Shown here: piece by piece, positions 24,228-32,326 of the stretch | Numbering within the stretch: position 1 is the first letter of the stretch | Layout: each line of letters starts with the position of its first letter | Source: Nocardia veterana NBRC 100344 | GTDB lineage: Bacteria > Actinomycetota > Actinomycetes > Mycobacteriales > Mycobacteriaceae | Length of the DNA: 64,000 bases | Assembly: GCF_000308855.1 (NCBI RefSeq) | Contig: NZ_BAGM01000117.1 | Span: 124,001 to 188,000, forward strand | Direction: 5' to 3' | The notes under the pieces: model-generated | Told to the model about the DNA's origin: nothing | The model's input: only the letters and a program-made list of their open reading frames with translations | The model's database searches: none | Program-made: the position numbers and the translations under genes

Positions 24228-24473
24228 ATGACCGAACAGGACATCCTTGCGCATATCCAGGACCTGGTGAAGCAGGAGCATCAGCTGCGGTCCAAGGCCA
24301 CCAGTGGCGAGCTCGATCCCGAGACGGAGCGGGCGAAACTGGCCGATCTCGAGGTGATGCTGGATCAATGCTGGGATCTGCTGCGGCAGCGGCGGGCCCG
24401 CATCGACCAGGGCGCCGATCCGGACGAGGCGCAGGCCAACCCCGTCAAGCAGGTCGAGGGGTACCTGCAGTAA
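24228..24473 (+). CDS. DUF2630 family protein
   Basis: An 81-residue acidic, helical protein (MTEQDILAHIQDLVKQEHQL...) with the DUF2630 hallmarks: an N-terminal ExHxLR helix, ELDPETERAKLADLEVMLDQ, CWDLLRQRRARIDQG and a closing QVEGYLQ. It is a small conserved actinobacterial protein of unknown function. An ATG at 24219 would add Met-Asp-Phe, but the ATG at 24228 fits the family start. It lies 19 bases after the stop of the giant gene and 16 bases before the esterase start, so co-transcription with either is possible. Confidence 0.85.
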   Translation: MTEQDILAHIQDLVKQEHQLRSKATSGELDPETERAKLADLEVMLDQCWDLLRQRRARIDQGADPDEAQANPVKQVEGYLQ

Positions 24474-24489
24474 CAGTTACCATCGGGAG

Positions 24490-25995
24490 ATGGTAGACAT
24501 CACGACCGCCGACGGCGTTGTCCGCGGTCTCCGACGGCGCCGGATCGCGCAGTGGCGGTCCATTCCGTATGCCGCACCGCCGGTCGGTGACCTGCGCTTC
24601 CGCGCACCGCAACCGGTTCGTAGCTGGACCGGTGTGCGAGCGGCGACCCAATACGGATACGCCGCCATGCAGCAGCGCGACGGCGCCCGGATCGGACCGC
24701 GCAAACCCCAGCCGACCAGCGAGGACTGCCTGACCCTGAATGTCACCGCGCCCGCGGAGCCGGCGACCGCCCCGCGCCCGGTCATGGTGTTCATCCACGG
24801 CGGCGGCTATGTTCTCGGCACCTCGGCGCTGCGCCTGTATTCGGGTGCCCGGCTGGCGCTGCGCGGTGACGTGATCGTCGTATCGTTCAACTATCGGCTG
24901 GGTGCGTTCGGCTATGTCGATTTCAGTGAATTCGCCACGCCGCAAAGGCCTTTCGAATCGAACCTGGGTCTGCGCGACCAGGTTGCGGCCCTGAACTGGG
25001 TGCAGCGCAATATCGCGGCCTTCGGTGGTGATCCGAACAATGTGACCATCTTCGGTGAATCGGCCGGAGCGCACGCCGTGGTCAGCCTGCTCGCCACCCC
25101 GGCGGCGGCCGGCCTGTTCCACCGCGCCATCGCGCAGAGCGCGCCGGCGGACTGGTCGCTCACCGCCGAGGAGGCCCGCATCTTCGCCCGCCGCTGCCTC
25201 GACAACCTCGGCGTCGCACCGGAACAGGCGGCGCAGGCGTTGATCTCGGCCGGTGCCAACGATATTCGCAAGGCGGTCGACCGGGCGATCGGTGATGTGC
25301 TGTGGCGGCAGCCGGGCAGTTTCCCGGCCGCACCCGTCGTCGACGGCGACTTCCTGCCGATGGACCCGATCGACGCGATCGCCGCCGGGAAGGCCCACGC
25401 CGTACCGCTGATCATCGGCACCAACCGGGACGAGGCGACGCTGTTCAAGCGGTTCGACCGCACCCTGCCGACGACGCCGGAACAATTGCACGTGGCGTTG
25501 TCCCGGTGTGGCGGCGCCGATCTCGAAAAGCGTGTGGTGGCAGCCTATCCCGGTTATCCGTCGCGCCGCGCGGCGCTGCGCATGGGCGGGGATTTCGTCT
25601 TCTGGCGGCCCACGGTCGAGGTGCTCGAGGGTCACAGCCGGCATGCGCCGACCTACGCCTACCGCCTCGACTTCGCCCCGCGCACGGTACAGCTGGCCGG
25701 ATTCGGCGCCACCCACGCCCTGGATCTGATCCCGGTCTTCGGCGGCGTGGACAGTCCGATCGGCCGGAGTTTGACCGCGGCCGGCGGCTATCGGGACTTT
25801 CTCGCGGTGCAACGCGAGTTCCAGGACAACTGGCTGTCGTTCGCGCGCAAGGGCGAACCGCTGCCGTCCTGGCCGCAATACTCCGAACAGCGGCGCAGTA
25901 CCCGGATCATCGACAGCCCGGCGCGGGTGGAGGTCGATCCCGATCGCACGAAACGTATCGCCTGGCAAGGGGTTCGGGTTCCGGCCCTGATGTGA
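24490..25995 (+). CDS. Type-B carboxylesterase / para-nitrobenzyl-esterase-like hydrolase
   Basis: A 501-residue alpha/beta-hydrolase of the cholinesterase-like family, the usual length. It has the N-terminal RSIPYAAPPVGDLRFRAPQP, the oxyanion loop FIHGGGYVLG, EDCLTLNV, and the nucleophile elbow FGESAG (Ser191, codon 25060). The triad is completed by Glu315 (NRDEATLF) and His409 (GATHALDL). No signal peptide is seen, so a cytoplasmic esterase for carboxylic esters is expected. The ATG at 24490 is directly preceded by GGGAG, which is too close to be an ideal ribosome site. A strong hairpin follows the stop codon. Confidence 0.92.
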   Translation: MVDITTADGVVRGLRRRRIAQWRSIPYAAPPVGDLRFRAPQPVRSWTGVRAATQYGYAAMQQRDGARIGPRKPQPTSEDCLTLNVTAPAEPATAPRPVMVFIHGGGYVLGTSALRLYSGARLALRGDVIVVSFNYRLGAFGYVDFSEFATPQRPFESNLGLRDQVAALNWVQRNIAAFGGDPNNVTIFGESAGAHAVVSLLATPAAAGLFHRAIAQSAPADWSLTAEEARIFARRCLDNLGVAPEQAAQALISAGANDIRKAVDRAIGDVLWRQPGSFPAAPVVDGDFLPMDPIDAIAAGKAHAVPLIIGTNRDEATLFKRFDRTLPTTPEQLHVALSRCGGADLEKRVVAAYPGYPSRRAALRMGGDFVFWRPTVEVLEGHSRHAPTYAYRLDFAPRTVQLAGFGATHALDLIPVFGGVDSPIGRSLTAAGGYRDFLAVQREFQDNWLSFARKGEPLPSWPQYSEQRRSTRIIDSPARVEVDPDRTKRIAWQGVRVPALM

Positions 25996-26001
25996 TATAC
26001 T

Positions 26002-26031
26002 CGGTCCGGGCGAGAGGTCTCGCCCGGACCG
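26002..26031 (+). terminator. Likely transcription terminator hairpin
   Basis: A perfect 13-bp inverted repeat (CGGTCCGGGCGAG / CTCGCCCGGACCG) with a 4-base loop begins 7 bases after the esterase stop codon. There is no U-tract, as is common for actinobacterial terminators. It separates the esterase from the SRPBCC gene on the same strand. Confidence 0.7.
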
Positions 26032-26088
26032 GCGGGGCGGGAGCCGGAATCTTCGTCTCTGTCCCAGCTAGCAGAAGCCGAGTCGCCG

Positions 26089-26523
26089 ATGCGTGAGATC
26101 AGCGCCGCTGTCGAAATCGATGCCACACCCGAGCGGGTGTGGACGGTGTTATCCGATCTGTCCACCTATCCGCTGTGGAATCCGTTCATCCAGGAAGCAT
26201 CCGGCGAGCTCCGGGTGGGGTCGCGGCTGACGCTGCGCATGGTTCCCTCCGAGGGCAGGGCGATGACCTTCAAGCCCACCGTGCTGGTCGCCGAACCGAA
26301 TCGGGAGCTGCGCTGGCTCGGCCGGCTGTTGCTGCCCGGCATCTTCGACGGCGAACACCGGTTCGTGCTGACGCCGCTGGGTGCCGGCCGGACGCTGCTG
26401 GAACAGGCCGAGCAGTTCCGCGGACTGCTGGTGCCGTTCACCGGATCCCTGATCGACAACACCGCACGGGAGTTCGCCGGGCTCAACGACGCGCTGAAGA
26501 AACGGGCCGAAAGCGACGATTGA
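26089..26523 (+). CDS. SRPBCC (START/Bet v1-like) family protein
   Basis: A 144-residue protein with the SRPBCC pattern: an N-terminal strand ISAAVEIDATPERVWTVLSD, YPLWNPFI, strands across VGSRLTLRMVPSEG and NRELRWLGRLLLPGIFDGEH, and a long C-terminal helix SLIDNTAREFAGLNDALKKR. Such proteins bind hydrophobic ligands in a cavity; no ligand is indicated. It ends 3 bases before the stop codon of the convergent glycosylase gene. The start region lacks a strong Shine-Dalgarno sequence. Confidence 0.85.
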   Translation: MREISAAVEIDATPERVWTVLSDLSTYPLWNPFIQEASGELRVGSRLTLRMVPSEGRAMTFKPTVLVAEPNRELRWLGRLLLPGIFDGEHRFVLTPLGAGRTLLEQAEQFRGLLVPFTGSLIDNTAREFAGLNDALKKRAESDD

Positions 26524-26526
26524 TCG

Positions 26527-27393
26527 CTATTTCAGCAGCCGGGACATCCGCCGGTCGGCCAGGATTTTGCCGCCGGTCTGACAGGTCGGGCAGTACTGGA
26601 AGGATTTGTCCGCGTACGCGACCTCTCGAACGATATCGCCACAGACCGGGCACGGTAGTCCGGTCCGGGCGTGCACCTGCATTCCGGACCGCTTCTCACC
26701 CTTGAGCCGGGCCGCGTCCTGGCCCACCGATCGGGTGATCGCATCGGTGAGGATGTCGCGCATCGCGCGATACAGTTCGGCGACCTTGTCCGCGCTCAGC
26801 GAGGATGCGGTCGCGAACGGGGAAAGCCTTGCCGCGTGCAGGATTTCGTCGGAGTAGGCGTTGCCGATGCCGGCCAGCACGGTCTGGTCGGCCAGCACGG
26901 TTTTCAATCGCTGCGAGGTACCGGAGAGCAGTTCGGCGAACCGGTCCTCGGAGATTTCGAGGGCGTCCGGACCCAGCCGCGCGATCCCCGGCACCGACTG
27001 CGGATCCTCGGTGATCCACACCGCGAGCCGCTTCTTGGTGCCGGCCTCGGTCAGGTCGAACGCCGGGGTCGCGCCCTCACGGGTGAAGAAATGCACGCGC
27101 AGCGCCAGCGGCCCCTTACCCGGCTTCGGCGGGGACGCGCCCGGCTCGTCGATCCACCGCAGCCAGCCGCCCCGGGACAGATGGGTGATCAACCACAGCC
27201 CGTCGCAATTCAGCCCCAGATGCTTACCCCAGTGCCCGGCCCCGGTGACGTCACGACCGGACAGCGCGGTCACCGGCGGATCGAACGTCTTCAGCACACT
27301 CAGTGCCGCGACATCGACCCGCCCGACGACCGCGCCGACAGCATGCTCGACCAGAAACTGTTCGAGCGCCATGATCTCCGGCAACTCGGGCAC
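26527..27393 (-). CDS. Fpg/Nei family DNA glycosylase
   Basis: A 288-residue formamidopyrimidine/endonuclease VIII-type glycosylase for base-excision repair. It starts with MPELPEI from a GTG codon; after Met removal the Pro would be the Schiff-base nucleophile and the Glu catalytic. A beta-hairpin lysine is present (HWGKHLGLN), with the helix-two-turn-helix region VLAGIGNAYSDEIL and a C-terminal zinc finger (CPVC ... CPTC). These motifs point to an active bifunctional enzyme. The exact subfamily (Fpg or Nei) cannot be fixed by eye. Tail-to-tail with the SRPBCC gene, 3 bases apart. Confidence 0.9.
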   Translation of the reverse strand: MPELPEIMALEQFLVEHAVGAVVGRVDVAALSVLKTFDPPVTALSGRDVTGAGHWGKHLGLNCDGLWLITHLSRGGWLRWIDEPGASPPKPGKGPLALRVHFFTREGATPAFDLTEAGTKKRLAVWITEDPQSVPGIARLGPDALEISEDRFAELLSGTSQRLKTVLADQTVLAGIGNAYSDEILHAARLSPFATASSLSADKVAELYRAMRDILTDAITRSVGQDAARLKGEKRSGMQVHARTGLPCPVCGDIVREVAYADKSFQYCPTCQTGGKILADRRMSRLLK

Positions 27394-27535
27394 TCCCGCA
27401 GCTTACCGACGGGCTCCGACATTCCGCGGGATTCACCCGCTGATCAGGGCAGGTCGGCCGGGCGGTACCTCGCGACCGGGGCGGCCGCGCTCCTGCGGGG
27501 AACGCGGCCGTCCGATCACCGGAAGCGCCGCCGGA

Positions 27536-28465
27536 TCACATCGCGGCCGGGCTCGACTGCTGCGGCGTGGCGACACCGGGCGCGGCCGCACCCTCGATCG
27601 CGCCCACACCGGCGCCGATCGCGGCGCCCGCGGCAGCGGCCGGTGCCGCGATCACCACATAGCCGATGGCGGCGCCGACCACCGGCATGACGACCAGCCC
27701 CGCCGGCAGGAAGGGGACCCCGGCGATCAGGCCGGCGACCGCGCCGACCAGCGCACTGGTGGTGGCGATGGGGCTGCTGACGATATTGCCGACGCTCGCC
27801 CCGACTGCCGCGCCGGCGAGGGTGTCCGCGGCGATGCGATCCGAACGCGACGGCTCGAATCCGAAGGAATCGAGGCCCTGGGCCAGCCCCGCCTCGGCCT
27901 GTGCGGCCGAATCGTTGATCTGCGCGGTCAGCTGCGGATCGACGAAATCGGGCCGCGGCGTCTGCATCGAACCGATCCGGATGGTGTTGTCGGGTGCCTG
28001 GATGGGCGCCACCGGCGGGGCCGGATGCGCCAGGTCGGGCAGATGCAGCGCCCCGGGATTCACCGCGGCCGGCGCGGCGAGGTCGGGTACCGGGCGGGTG
28101 CCGTTGGCGGCGTTGCGATTCGACGCGACGTTACCGGCGGGCACGGCGGTGTTCGGCGTGGGCTCCGCGACCGGGGTGGCGATCGGCGGCACGGCCGGGT
28201 CCGTCGCGGCGGCCGGGCGGAACTGCCAGGGATCGGCCGGCACGAGCTGCGAAACAGCCTGCGAGACGGCATCCGACACCCCGGCGGCGACGGTGGCGGC
28301 GTCCGGCAGCGCCCCGGCGGCAGGCGCCGGATCGGTCGTCGGGGCTGCCGCCCCGGCCACGCCGGTCTGCCACAGTGCCACACTCAGCGGCAATGCGCCG
28401 AGGACGAGCGAGGATCCGATGCGCCGACACCACTGTCCCGTTGTCGCCGTGTGCTGCCCTGCCAT
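27536..28465 (-). CDS. Secreted Ala/Pro-rich protein with a hydrophobic glycine-rich C-terminal region, function unknown
   Basis: A 309-residue protein. The N-terminus has a signal peptide (RRIGSSLVLGALPLSVAL..) with probable cleavage after VAGA near residue 39. A Pro/Ala/Val-rich middle (PIATPVAEPTPNTAVPAG) follows, then a folded part DFVDPQLTAQINDSAAQAEA and a long Gly/Ala hydrophobic segment (about residues 215-300) with glycine-zipper-like spacing (AGAAVGASVGNIV, VGAVAGLIAG, GAAIGAGVGAIEG). Expected in the cell envelope or outside. Similar proteins of unknown function are common in Nocardia and Rhodococcus, to my knowledge. It has a good Shine-Dalgarno (GGAGGT, 28471-28476) and a perfect inverted repeat just upstream. 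Confidence 0.8.
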   Translation of the reverse strand: MAGQHTATTGQWCRRIGSSLVLGALPLSVALWQTGVAGAAAPTTDPAPAAGALPDAATVAAGVSDAVSQAVSQLVPADPWQFRPAAATDPAVPPIATPVAEPTPNTAVPAGNVASNRNAANGTRPVPDLAAPAAVNPGALHLPDLAHPAPPVAPIQAPDNTIRIGSMQTPRPDFVDPQLTAQINDSAAQAEAGLAQGLDSFGFEPSRSDRIAADTLAGAAVGASVGNIVSSPIATTSALVGAVAGLIAGVPFLPAGLVVMPVVGAAIGYVVIAAPAAAAGAAIGAGVGAIEGAAAPGVATPQQSSPAAM

Positions 28466-28481
28466 GAAAAACCTCCAGTCG

Positions 28482-28511
28482 GGTTCGAATCGAATGACAG
28501 TGATTCGAACC
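28482..28511 (-). promoter_or_regulatory. Perfect 10-bp inverted repeat upstream of the secreted-protein gene
   Basis: GGTTCGAATC and GATTCGAACC flank a 10-base spacer, 17 bases before the ATG of the secreted-protein gene. The arm centre-to-centre distance of about 20 bp (two helical turns) suits a dimeric repressor operator. In RNA it could form a stem next to the ribosome site. Either reading is inference. Confidence 0.45.
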
Positions 28512-28585
28512 GGCAGGTGGTGTGGATCACACGCTTCGTAATAATTTCCGGGAAAATTCCGCTGAAAATGGCGAATTCCGGCTTT

Positions 28586-29338
28586 TCAGTCGCCCCTGCG
28601 CAGCAGGTAGATATCCATGATCCATCCCTTGGATTCACGAAGTTCGTTGCGCCGCCGCACAATTCGGTCGGCCACCGCCCGCAGCGGACCTTCGATCAGC
28701 GTTTCGTCCGGCATTCCCAGATATGCGCCCCACCAGATGTGCAGGTCGGTATCGGATAGTTCCGCGAACGAACAGTCGCCGTCGAGCATGACCACCGTCG
28801 ACCCCTCGGCCGCAATGCCCTCGGCGCGCAACCGCCGCCCGGTGGTGATGTGCACCGGCTCCCCGATTTCGTGCAACACGATCCGGTGCGCGGCCGCCAA
28901 CGCCTGGGCGCTGGTGACCCCCGGGATCACGGCGTAGTCGAACCGGGTTCCGCCGGCGAGGACCCGCTGCACCATCCGCAGCGTGCTGTCGTAGAGCGAG
29001 GGGTCACCCCAGACCAGAATTCCCCCCACTCCGTCGGTGGCCTCGAACGCCTCGGCCAGCAGGTCCGCCCGGCGCCGGTGCCAGTCCTCGACGACGTCGC
29101 GATAGTCGGTGGCGTCGTCGACGGTGCGCTCGCGAGGCGGGTCGGCGATGGTGACCACGCGATGGCCCGCAGCCGCATGCTCGGCCAGAATCGCGGCCCG
29201 AACCTCGGTCAGTTCCCGCTTGGCCTCCCCCTTGCCGATGACGAAGAACGTGTCGACCTGCCGGATCGCCTCGATCGCCTGAACGGTCACCTGCCGCGGA
29301 TCACCGGCGCCGATCCCGACCACATAGAGCTTGCGCAC
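28586..29338 (-). CDS. cobF: Precorrin-6A synthase (deacetylating)
   Basis: A 250-residue SAM-dependent methyltransferase of the aerobic cobalamin pathway; it methylates C-1 of precorrin-5 with loss of acetate. The tetrapyrrole-methylase pattern is clear: YVVGIGAGDPRQVTVQAI at the N-terminus, FFVIGKGEAKREL, VWGDPSLYDSTLRMV, FDYAVIPGVTSAQALAAA and VVMLDGDCSF. A GTG at 29362 would add eight residues (MRWLALGP) before the conserved start; the GTG at 29336-29338 (VRKLYVVGIG) fits the family better. No other cobalamin genes lie nearby. It is divergent from thyA. Confidence 0.9.
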   Translation of the reverse strand: MRKLYVVGIGAGDPRQVTVQAIEAIRQVDTFFVIGKGEAKRELTEVRAAILAEHAAAGHRVVTIADPPRERTVDDATDYRDVVEDWHRRRADLLAEAFEATDGVGGILVWGDPSLYDSTLRMVQRVLAGGTRFDYAVIPGVTSAQALAAAHRIVLHEIGEPVHITTGRRLRAEGIAAEGSTVVMLDGDCSFAELSDTDLHIWWGAYLGMPDETLIEGPLRAVADRIVRRRNELRESKGWIMDIYLLRRGD

Positions 29339-29349
29339 GGGGCCCAAGG

Positions 29350-29372
29350 CTAGCCAGCGCACGCGTGGCTAG
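29350..29372. promoter_or_regulatory. Inverted repeat in the cobF/thyA divergent promoter region
   Basis: CTAGCCA and TGGCTAG form a perfect 7-bp inverted repeat with a 9-base spacer between the two divergent start codons (29338 and 29383). It could be an operator shared by both genes. With arms this short, chance is also possible. Confidence 0.3.
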
Positions 29373-29382
29373 GCTGGCCGGT

Positions 29383-30195
29383 ATGGACGGCGCGCCGAGA
29401 ATCGACACCCAGTACGAGGATCTGCTGAGACTCGTCCTCGAGCGGGGCACCCCGAAGGCCGATCGGACCGGCACCGGCACCCGCTCGATCTTCGGTCACC
29501 AGCTGCGGTACGACCTGTCCGCCGGCTTCCCGCTGATCACCACGAAAAAAGTGCATCTGAAGTCGATCGTCTACGAATTGCTGTGGTTCCTGCGCGGCGA
29601 TTCCAATATCGGCTGGCTGCACGACCACGGGGTGACGATCTGGGACGAATGGGCCGACCGGAACGGCGAACTCGGTCCGGTGTACGGCGTGCAGTGGCGC
29701 AGCTGGCCCACGCCGGACGGCACCCACATCGACCAGATCGCCCAGGTGCTACAGACCCTGCGCACCGATCCGGATTCGCGGCGCATCATCGTCTCGGCGT
29801 GGAATGTGGCCGACCTGGACAAGATGGCGCTGGCGCCCTGCCACGCGTTCTTCCAATTCCATGTCGCCGACGGCAAGCTCTCCTGCCAGCTGTATCAGCG
29901 TAGCGCCGACCTGTTTCTCGGGGTGCCGTTCAATATCGCCAGCTATGCCCTGCTCACCCATATGGTGGCCCAGCAGACCGAGCTGGAACCCGGCGATTTC
30001 ATCTGGACGGGCGGCGATTGCCACATCTACGACAATCACCTGACCCAGGTGCGCGAACAGCTGACCCGCGAACCGTATCCGTTCCCGCAATTGCGGCTGC
30101 GCCCGGCGCCGAGCCTGTTCGACTACGTCTACGAGGATGTCGACGTCGTCGGCTACCGTCACCATCCCGCGATCAAGGCGCCGGTGGCGGTATGA
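29383..30195 (+). CDS. thyA: Thymidylate synthase
   Basis: A 270-residue ThyA that makes dTMP from dUMP with methylenetetrahydrofolate as methyl donor and reductant. It shows the Arg region KADRTGTGTRSIFGHQ, the nucleophile in LAPCHAFFQFHV (Cys codon 29839), and the nucleotide site YQRSADLFLGVPFNIASYA with DCHIYDNH. A GTG at 29365 would add six residues; the ATG at 29383 (MDGAPRIDTQYEDLL) fits the family start. Its TGA overlaps the dfrA ATG by 4 bases, so the two are translationally coupled. DfrA regenerates the dihydrofolate that ThyA releases. Confidence 0.96.
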   Translation: MDGAPRIDTQYEDLLRLVLERGTPKADRTGTGTRSIFGHQLRYDLSAGFPLITTKKVHLKSIVYELLWFLRGDSNIGWLHDHGVTIWDEWADRNGELGPVYGVQWRSWPTPDGTHIDQIAQVLQTLRTDPDSRRIIVSAWNVADLDKMALAPCHAFFQFHVADGKLSCQLYQRSADLFLGVPFNIASYALLTHMVAQQTELEPGDFIWTGGDCHIYDNHLTQVREQLTREPYPFPQLRLRPAPSLFDYVYEDVDVVGYRHHPAIKAPVAV

Positions 30196-30698
30196 ACCGC
30201 ATCGGGCTGATCTGGGCACAGACCGCGGCCGGAGTGATCGGCGCGGACAACGCCATTCCCTGGCGGGTGCCGGAGGATATGGCGCATTTCAAGCTCGTGA
30301 CCGCCGAGCATCCCGTGGTGATGGGCCGGCGCACCTGGGATTCGCTGCCGGATCGGTTCCGGCCACTGCCCGGGCGCCGCAATATCGTGATCACCCGGCG
30401 CACGGATTGGTCGGCGCCCGGTGCGGAACGCGCCGAATCGGTGCCGGCGGCCCTCACCCTGGCCGGCTCGGATACCGTCTGGGTGATCGGCGGCGGCGAA
30501 ATCTACCGCCAGGCAATGGATTACGCCACGGATCTGATGGTGACCGAAATCGACGCCGATATCCCCGGCGATACCTACGCCCCCGCCATCGAGGGTGCTT
30601 GGCACGTCGAGGACGCGCCGTGGACACAGTCGCGCACCGGGCTGCGCTATCGGATCCGGCGGTTCGCCCGCGAACAGCCACCGATCGTCGCGCACTGA
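30192..30698 (+). CDS. dfrA: Dihydrofolate reductase
   Basis: A 168-residue DHFR that reduces dihydrofolate to tetrahydrofolate with NADPH. Motifs: IGLIWAQTAAGVIGADNAIPWRVPED at the N-terminus (in two parts: the Met20-like loop and the active-site acidic residue in PEDMAHF), VVMGRRTWDSLP, RNIVITRRTDW and VWVIGGGEIYRQAM (NADPH site). The start is fixed by the ATGA overlap with thyA. This gene order is common in Mycobacteriales. It is followed by 141 bases before the cupin gene, where I see no clear signal. Confidence 0.95.
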   Translation: MNRIGLIWAQTAAGVIGADNAIPWRVPEDMAHFKLVTAEHPVVMGRRTWDSLPDRFRPLPGRRNIVITRRTDWSAPGAERAESVPAALTLAGSDTVWVIGGGEIYRQAMDYATDLMVTEIDADIPGDTYAPAIEGAWHVEDAPWTQSRTGLRYRIRRFAREQPPIVAH

Positions 30699-30839
30699 TC
30701 TGTGGCCGGCCGGCCCGGCAGGTCTCGAACCCGAATCGCATCGGCGAAACGCCCGACCGCGCGAGGCGGGTCCGGCATACTCACCGATATCCAGCCTGTG
30801 ACCCCGTACCGATCCCGGCTGAACCGCGAGAGGCAGATC

Positions 30840-31166
30840 ATGGACAAGAAATCGCTGACGGCGGTAGCTCGCCAGCAGCTGAAGCTGGCCGCATCCGCCA
30901 CGAGTGGACGCAGTTCGCAAACCCTCTACGGCGGCCACACCCACAGCCTGCGCCAGACCGTGATCGCGCTGACCGCCGGCCAGAGCCTCGCCGAACACGA
31001 GACCCACGGAGAGGCCACGCTCCAGGTGCTCACCGGAACCCTGGTGCTGATCTGTGGCACCAACGAGTGGAAGGGATCGCCCGGCGACCTCCTGGTGATC
31101 CCGTCCGGGCGGCACAGCGTAAAGGCCATCGACGACGCGGTATTCCTGCTGACCGTCGCCAAATGA
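30840..31166 (+). CDS. Small cupin-domain protein
   Basis: A 108-residue single-cupin protein. TLYGGHTHSLRQTVIAL, AGQSLAEHETHGEATLQVL and SPGDLLVIPSGRHSVKAID give the two cupin motifs, with likely metal ligands His (EHETH), Glu (GEA) and the later His (GRHSV). The ATG at 30840 has a purine-rich GAGAGG about 8 bases upstream; longer in-frame extensions lack a family resemblance. Cupins of this size are often regulators of efflux or storage proteins with unknown ligand. It may be co-transcribed with nothing else: the DyP gene starts 107 bases later. Confidence 0.8.
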   Translation: MDKKSLTAVARQQLKLAASATSGRSSQTLYGGHTHSLRQTVIALTAGQSLAEHETHGEATLQVLTGTLVLICGTNEWKGSPGDLLVIPSGRHSVKAIDDAVFLLTVAK

Positions 31167-31273
31167 GGCCGGCCCGCGCCGAGTGGATGGATGCCGGGCG
31201 GTAGCGGGCGTCGGCGGCGCGCACCGCGGCCCGTGCGCGCACGGTGGCGGGTGCGCCCCGTACCCTGTTGATC

Positions 31274-32326
31274 ATGGGTGAGCCGCAGCCGATCCTCGAT
31301 CCGCTCTCGCGCGCCGCGATCTTCCTCGTCGCCACCATCGACGAGGGCGGTGAGCCGGTGGTTCGCGACCTTCTCGCCGATCTCGCGGGTTTGCGGCGTT
31401 CGATCGGGTTCCGGGTGCCGGAGACGCGGCTGTCCTGTGTGACCAGTATCGGTTCCGCCGCCTGGGACCGGCTCTTCGCCGGACCGAAACCCGCTGAGCT
31501 GCACGAATTCCCGGGCTACATCGGACCGAAGCATCAGGCCCCGGCGACGCCCGGCGATCTACTGTTCCACATCAAGGGCGAAATGCCCGATGCCTGCTTC
31601 GAATTGGCGATGCTGATCGGTTCCCGGCTGAAGGGGGCCGCCACGATCATCGACGAAACCGTGGGGTTCCGGTATTTCGAACAGCGCGATCTGCTCGGAT
31701 TCGTCGACGGCACCGAGAATCCCGAGGGCCCCGCCGCGGTCGCCGCGGCGCTGATCGGTGACGAGGATCCCGAATTCGCCGGTGGCAGCTACGTGATCGT
31801 GCAGAAGTACCTGCACGATCTGGAAGCGTGGAGTTCGCTGACCGTCGAGGAACAGCAACTCGTCATCGGCCGCACCAAGCTCGAGGATCTGGAACTGTCC
31901 GACGAGGACAAGCCCGCGGATTCCCATGTCGCGGTGAACACGTTGATCGATCCGGACGGCACCGAACGCCAGATCCTGCGCGCGAACATGCCTTTCGGCA
32001 GTGTGCGAGAGGGCGAATTCGGGACCTATTACATCGCTTACGCGGCCACCCCGGATGTCACCGAGCGCATGTTGGTCCGCATGTTCCTCGGCACCGACGA
32101 GGCGCCCTACGACCGCATTCTCGACTTCTCCACCGCGATCACCGGGACCTTGTTCTTCACCCCGGCCAACGATTTCTTCGACGACCTGCCGGACGCCCCC
32201 GATTCGTCGGCGGATTCGGAGCAGGACCTGGCACTGGAGGCGGTCGGTGTCACCGACCTGCCCGCGGCCGCGCCGTCCGGCGACGGCTCCCTCGGTATCG
32301 GCACGTTGAAAAGGATCCCCCAATGA
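31274..32326 (+). CDS. DyP-type heme peroxidase with encapsulin-targeting C-terminus
   Basis: A 350-residue dye-decolorising peroxidase. It has the DyP signature GFVDGTENP (catalytic Asp of GxxDG), the heme-ligand His in ADSHVAVNTL, and the distal Arg region RQILRANMPFG. After the enzyme core, an acidic Pro/Ala linker leads to SDGSLGIGTLKRIPQ at the extreme C-terminus, which matches the known LGIGxLK cargo-loading peptide of family 1 encapsulins. The start at ATG 31274 (MGEPQPILDPLS) fits the family. The TGA overlaps the encapsulin ATG. Role: a peroxidase packaged in a nanocompartment, probably for oxidative-stress defence. Confidence 0.95.
   Translation: MGEPQPILDPLSRAAIFLVATIDEGGEPVVRDLLADLAGLRRSIGFRVPETRLSCVTSIGSAAWDRLFAGPKPAELHEFPGYIGPKHQAPATPGDLLFHIKGEMPDACFELAMLIGSRLKGAATIIDETVGFRYFEQRDLLGFVDGTENPEGPAAVAAALIGDEDPEFAGGSYVIVQKYLHDLEAWSSLTVEEQQLVIGRTKLEDLELSDEDKPADSHVAVNTLIDPDGTERQILRANMPFGSVREGEFGTYYIAYAATPDVTERMLVRMFLGTDEAPYDRILDFSTAITGTLFFTPANDFFDDLPDAPDSSADSEQDLALEAVGVTDLPAAAPSGDGSLGIGTLKRIPQ

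Noticed and set aside
29339..29362. Longer cobF start at GTG 29362
   Set aside because: It adds eight residues unlike the family and moves into the thyA promoter region; GTG 29338 fits the conserved N-terminus.
31233..31242. GTGCGCGCAC palindrome before the DyP gene
   Set aside because: Short, built from GC-rich dinucleotides and likely by chance in this genome.
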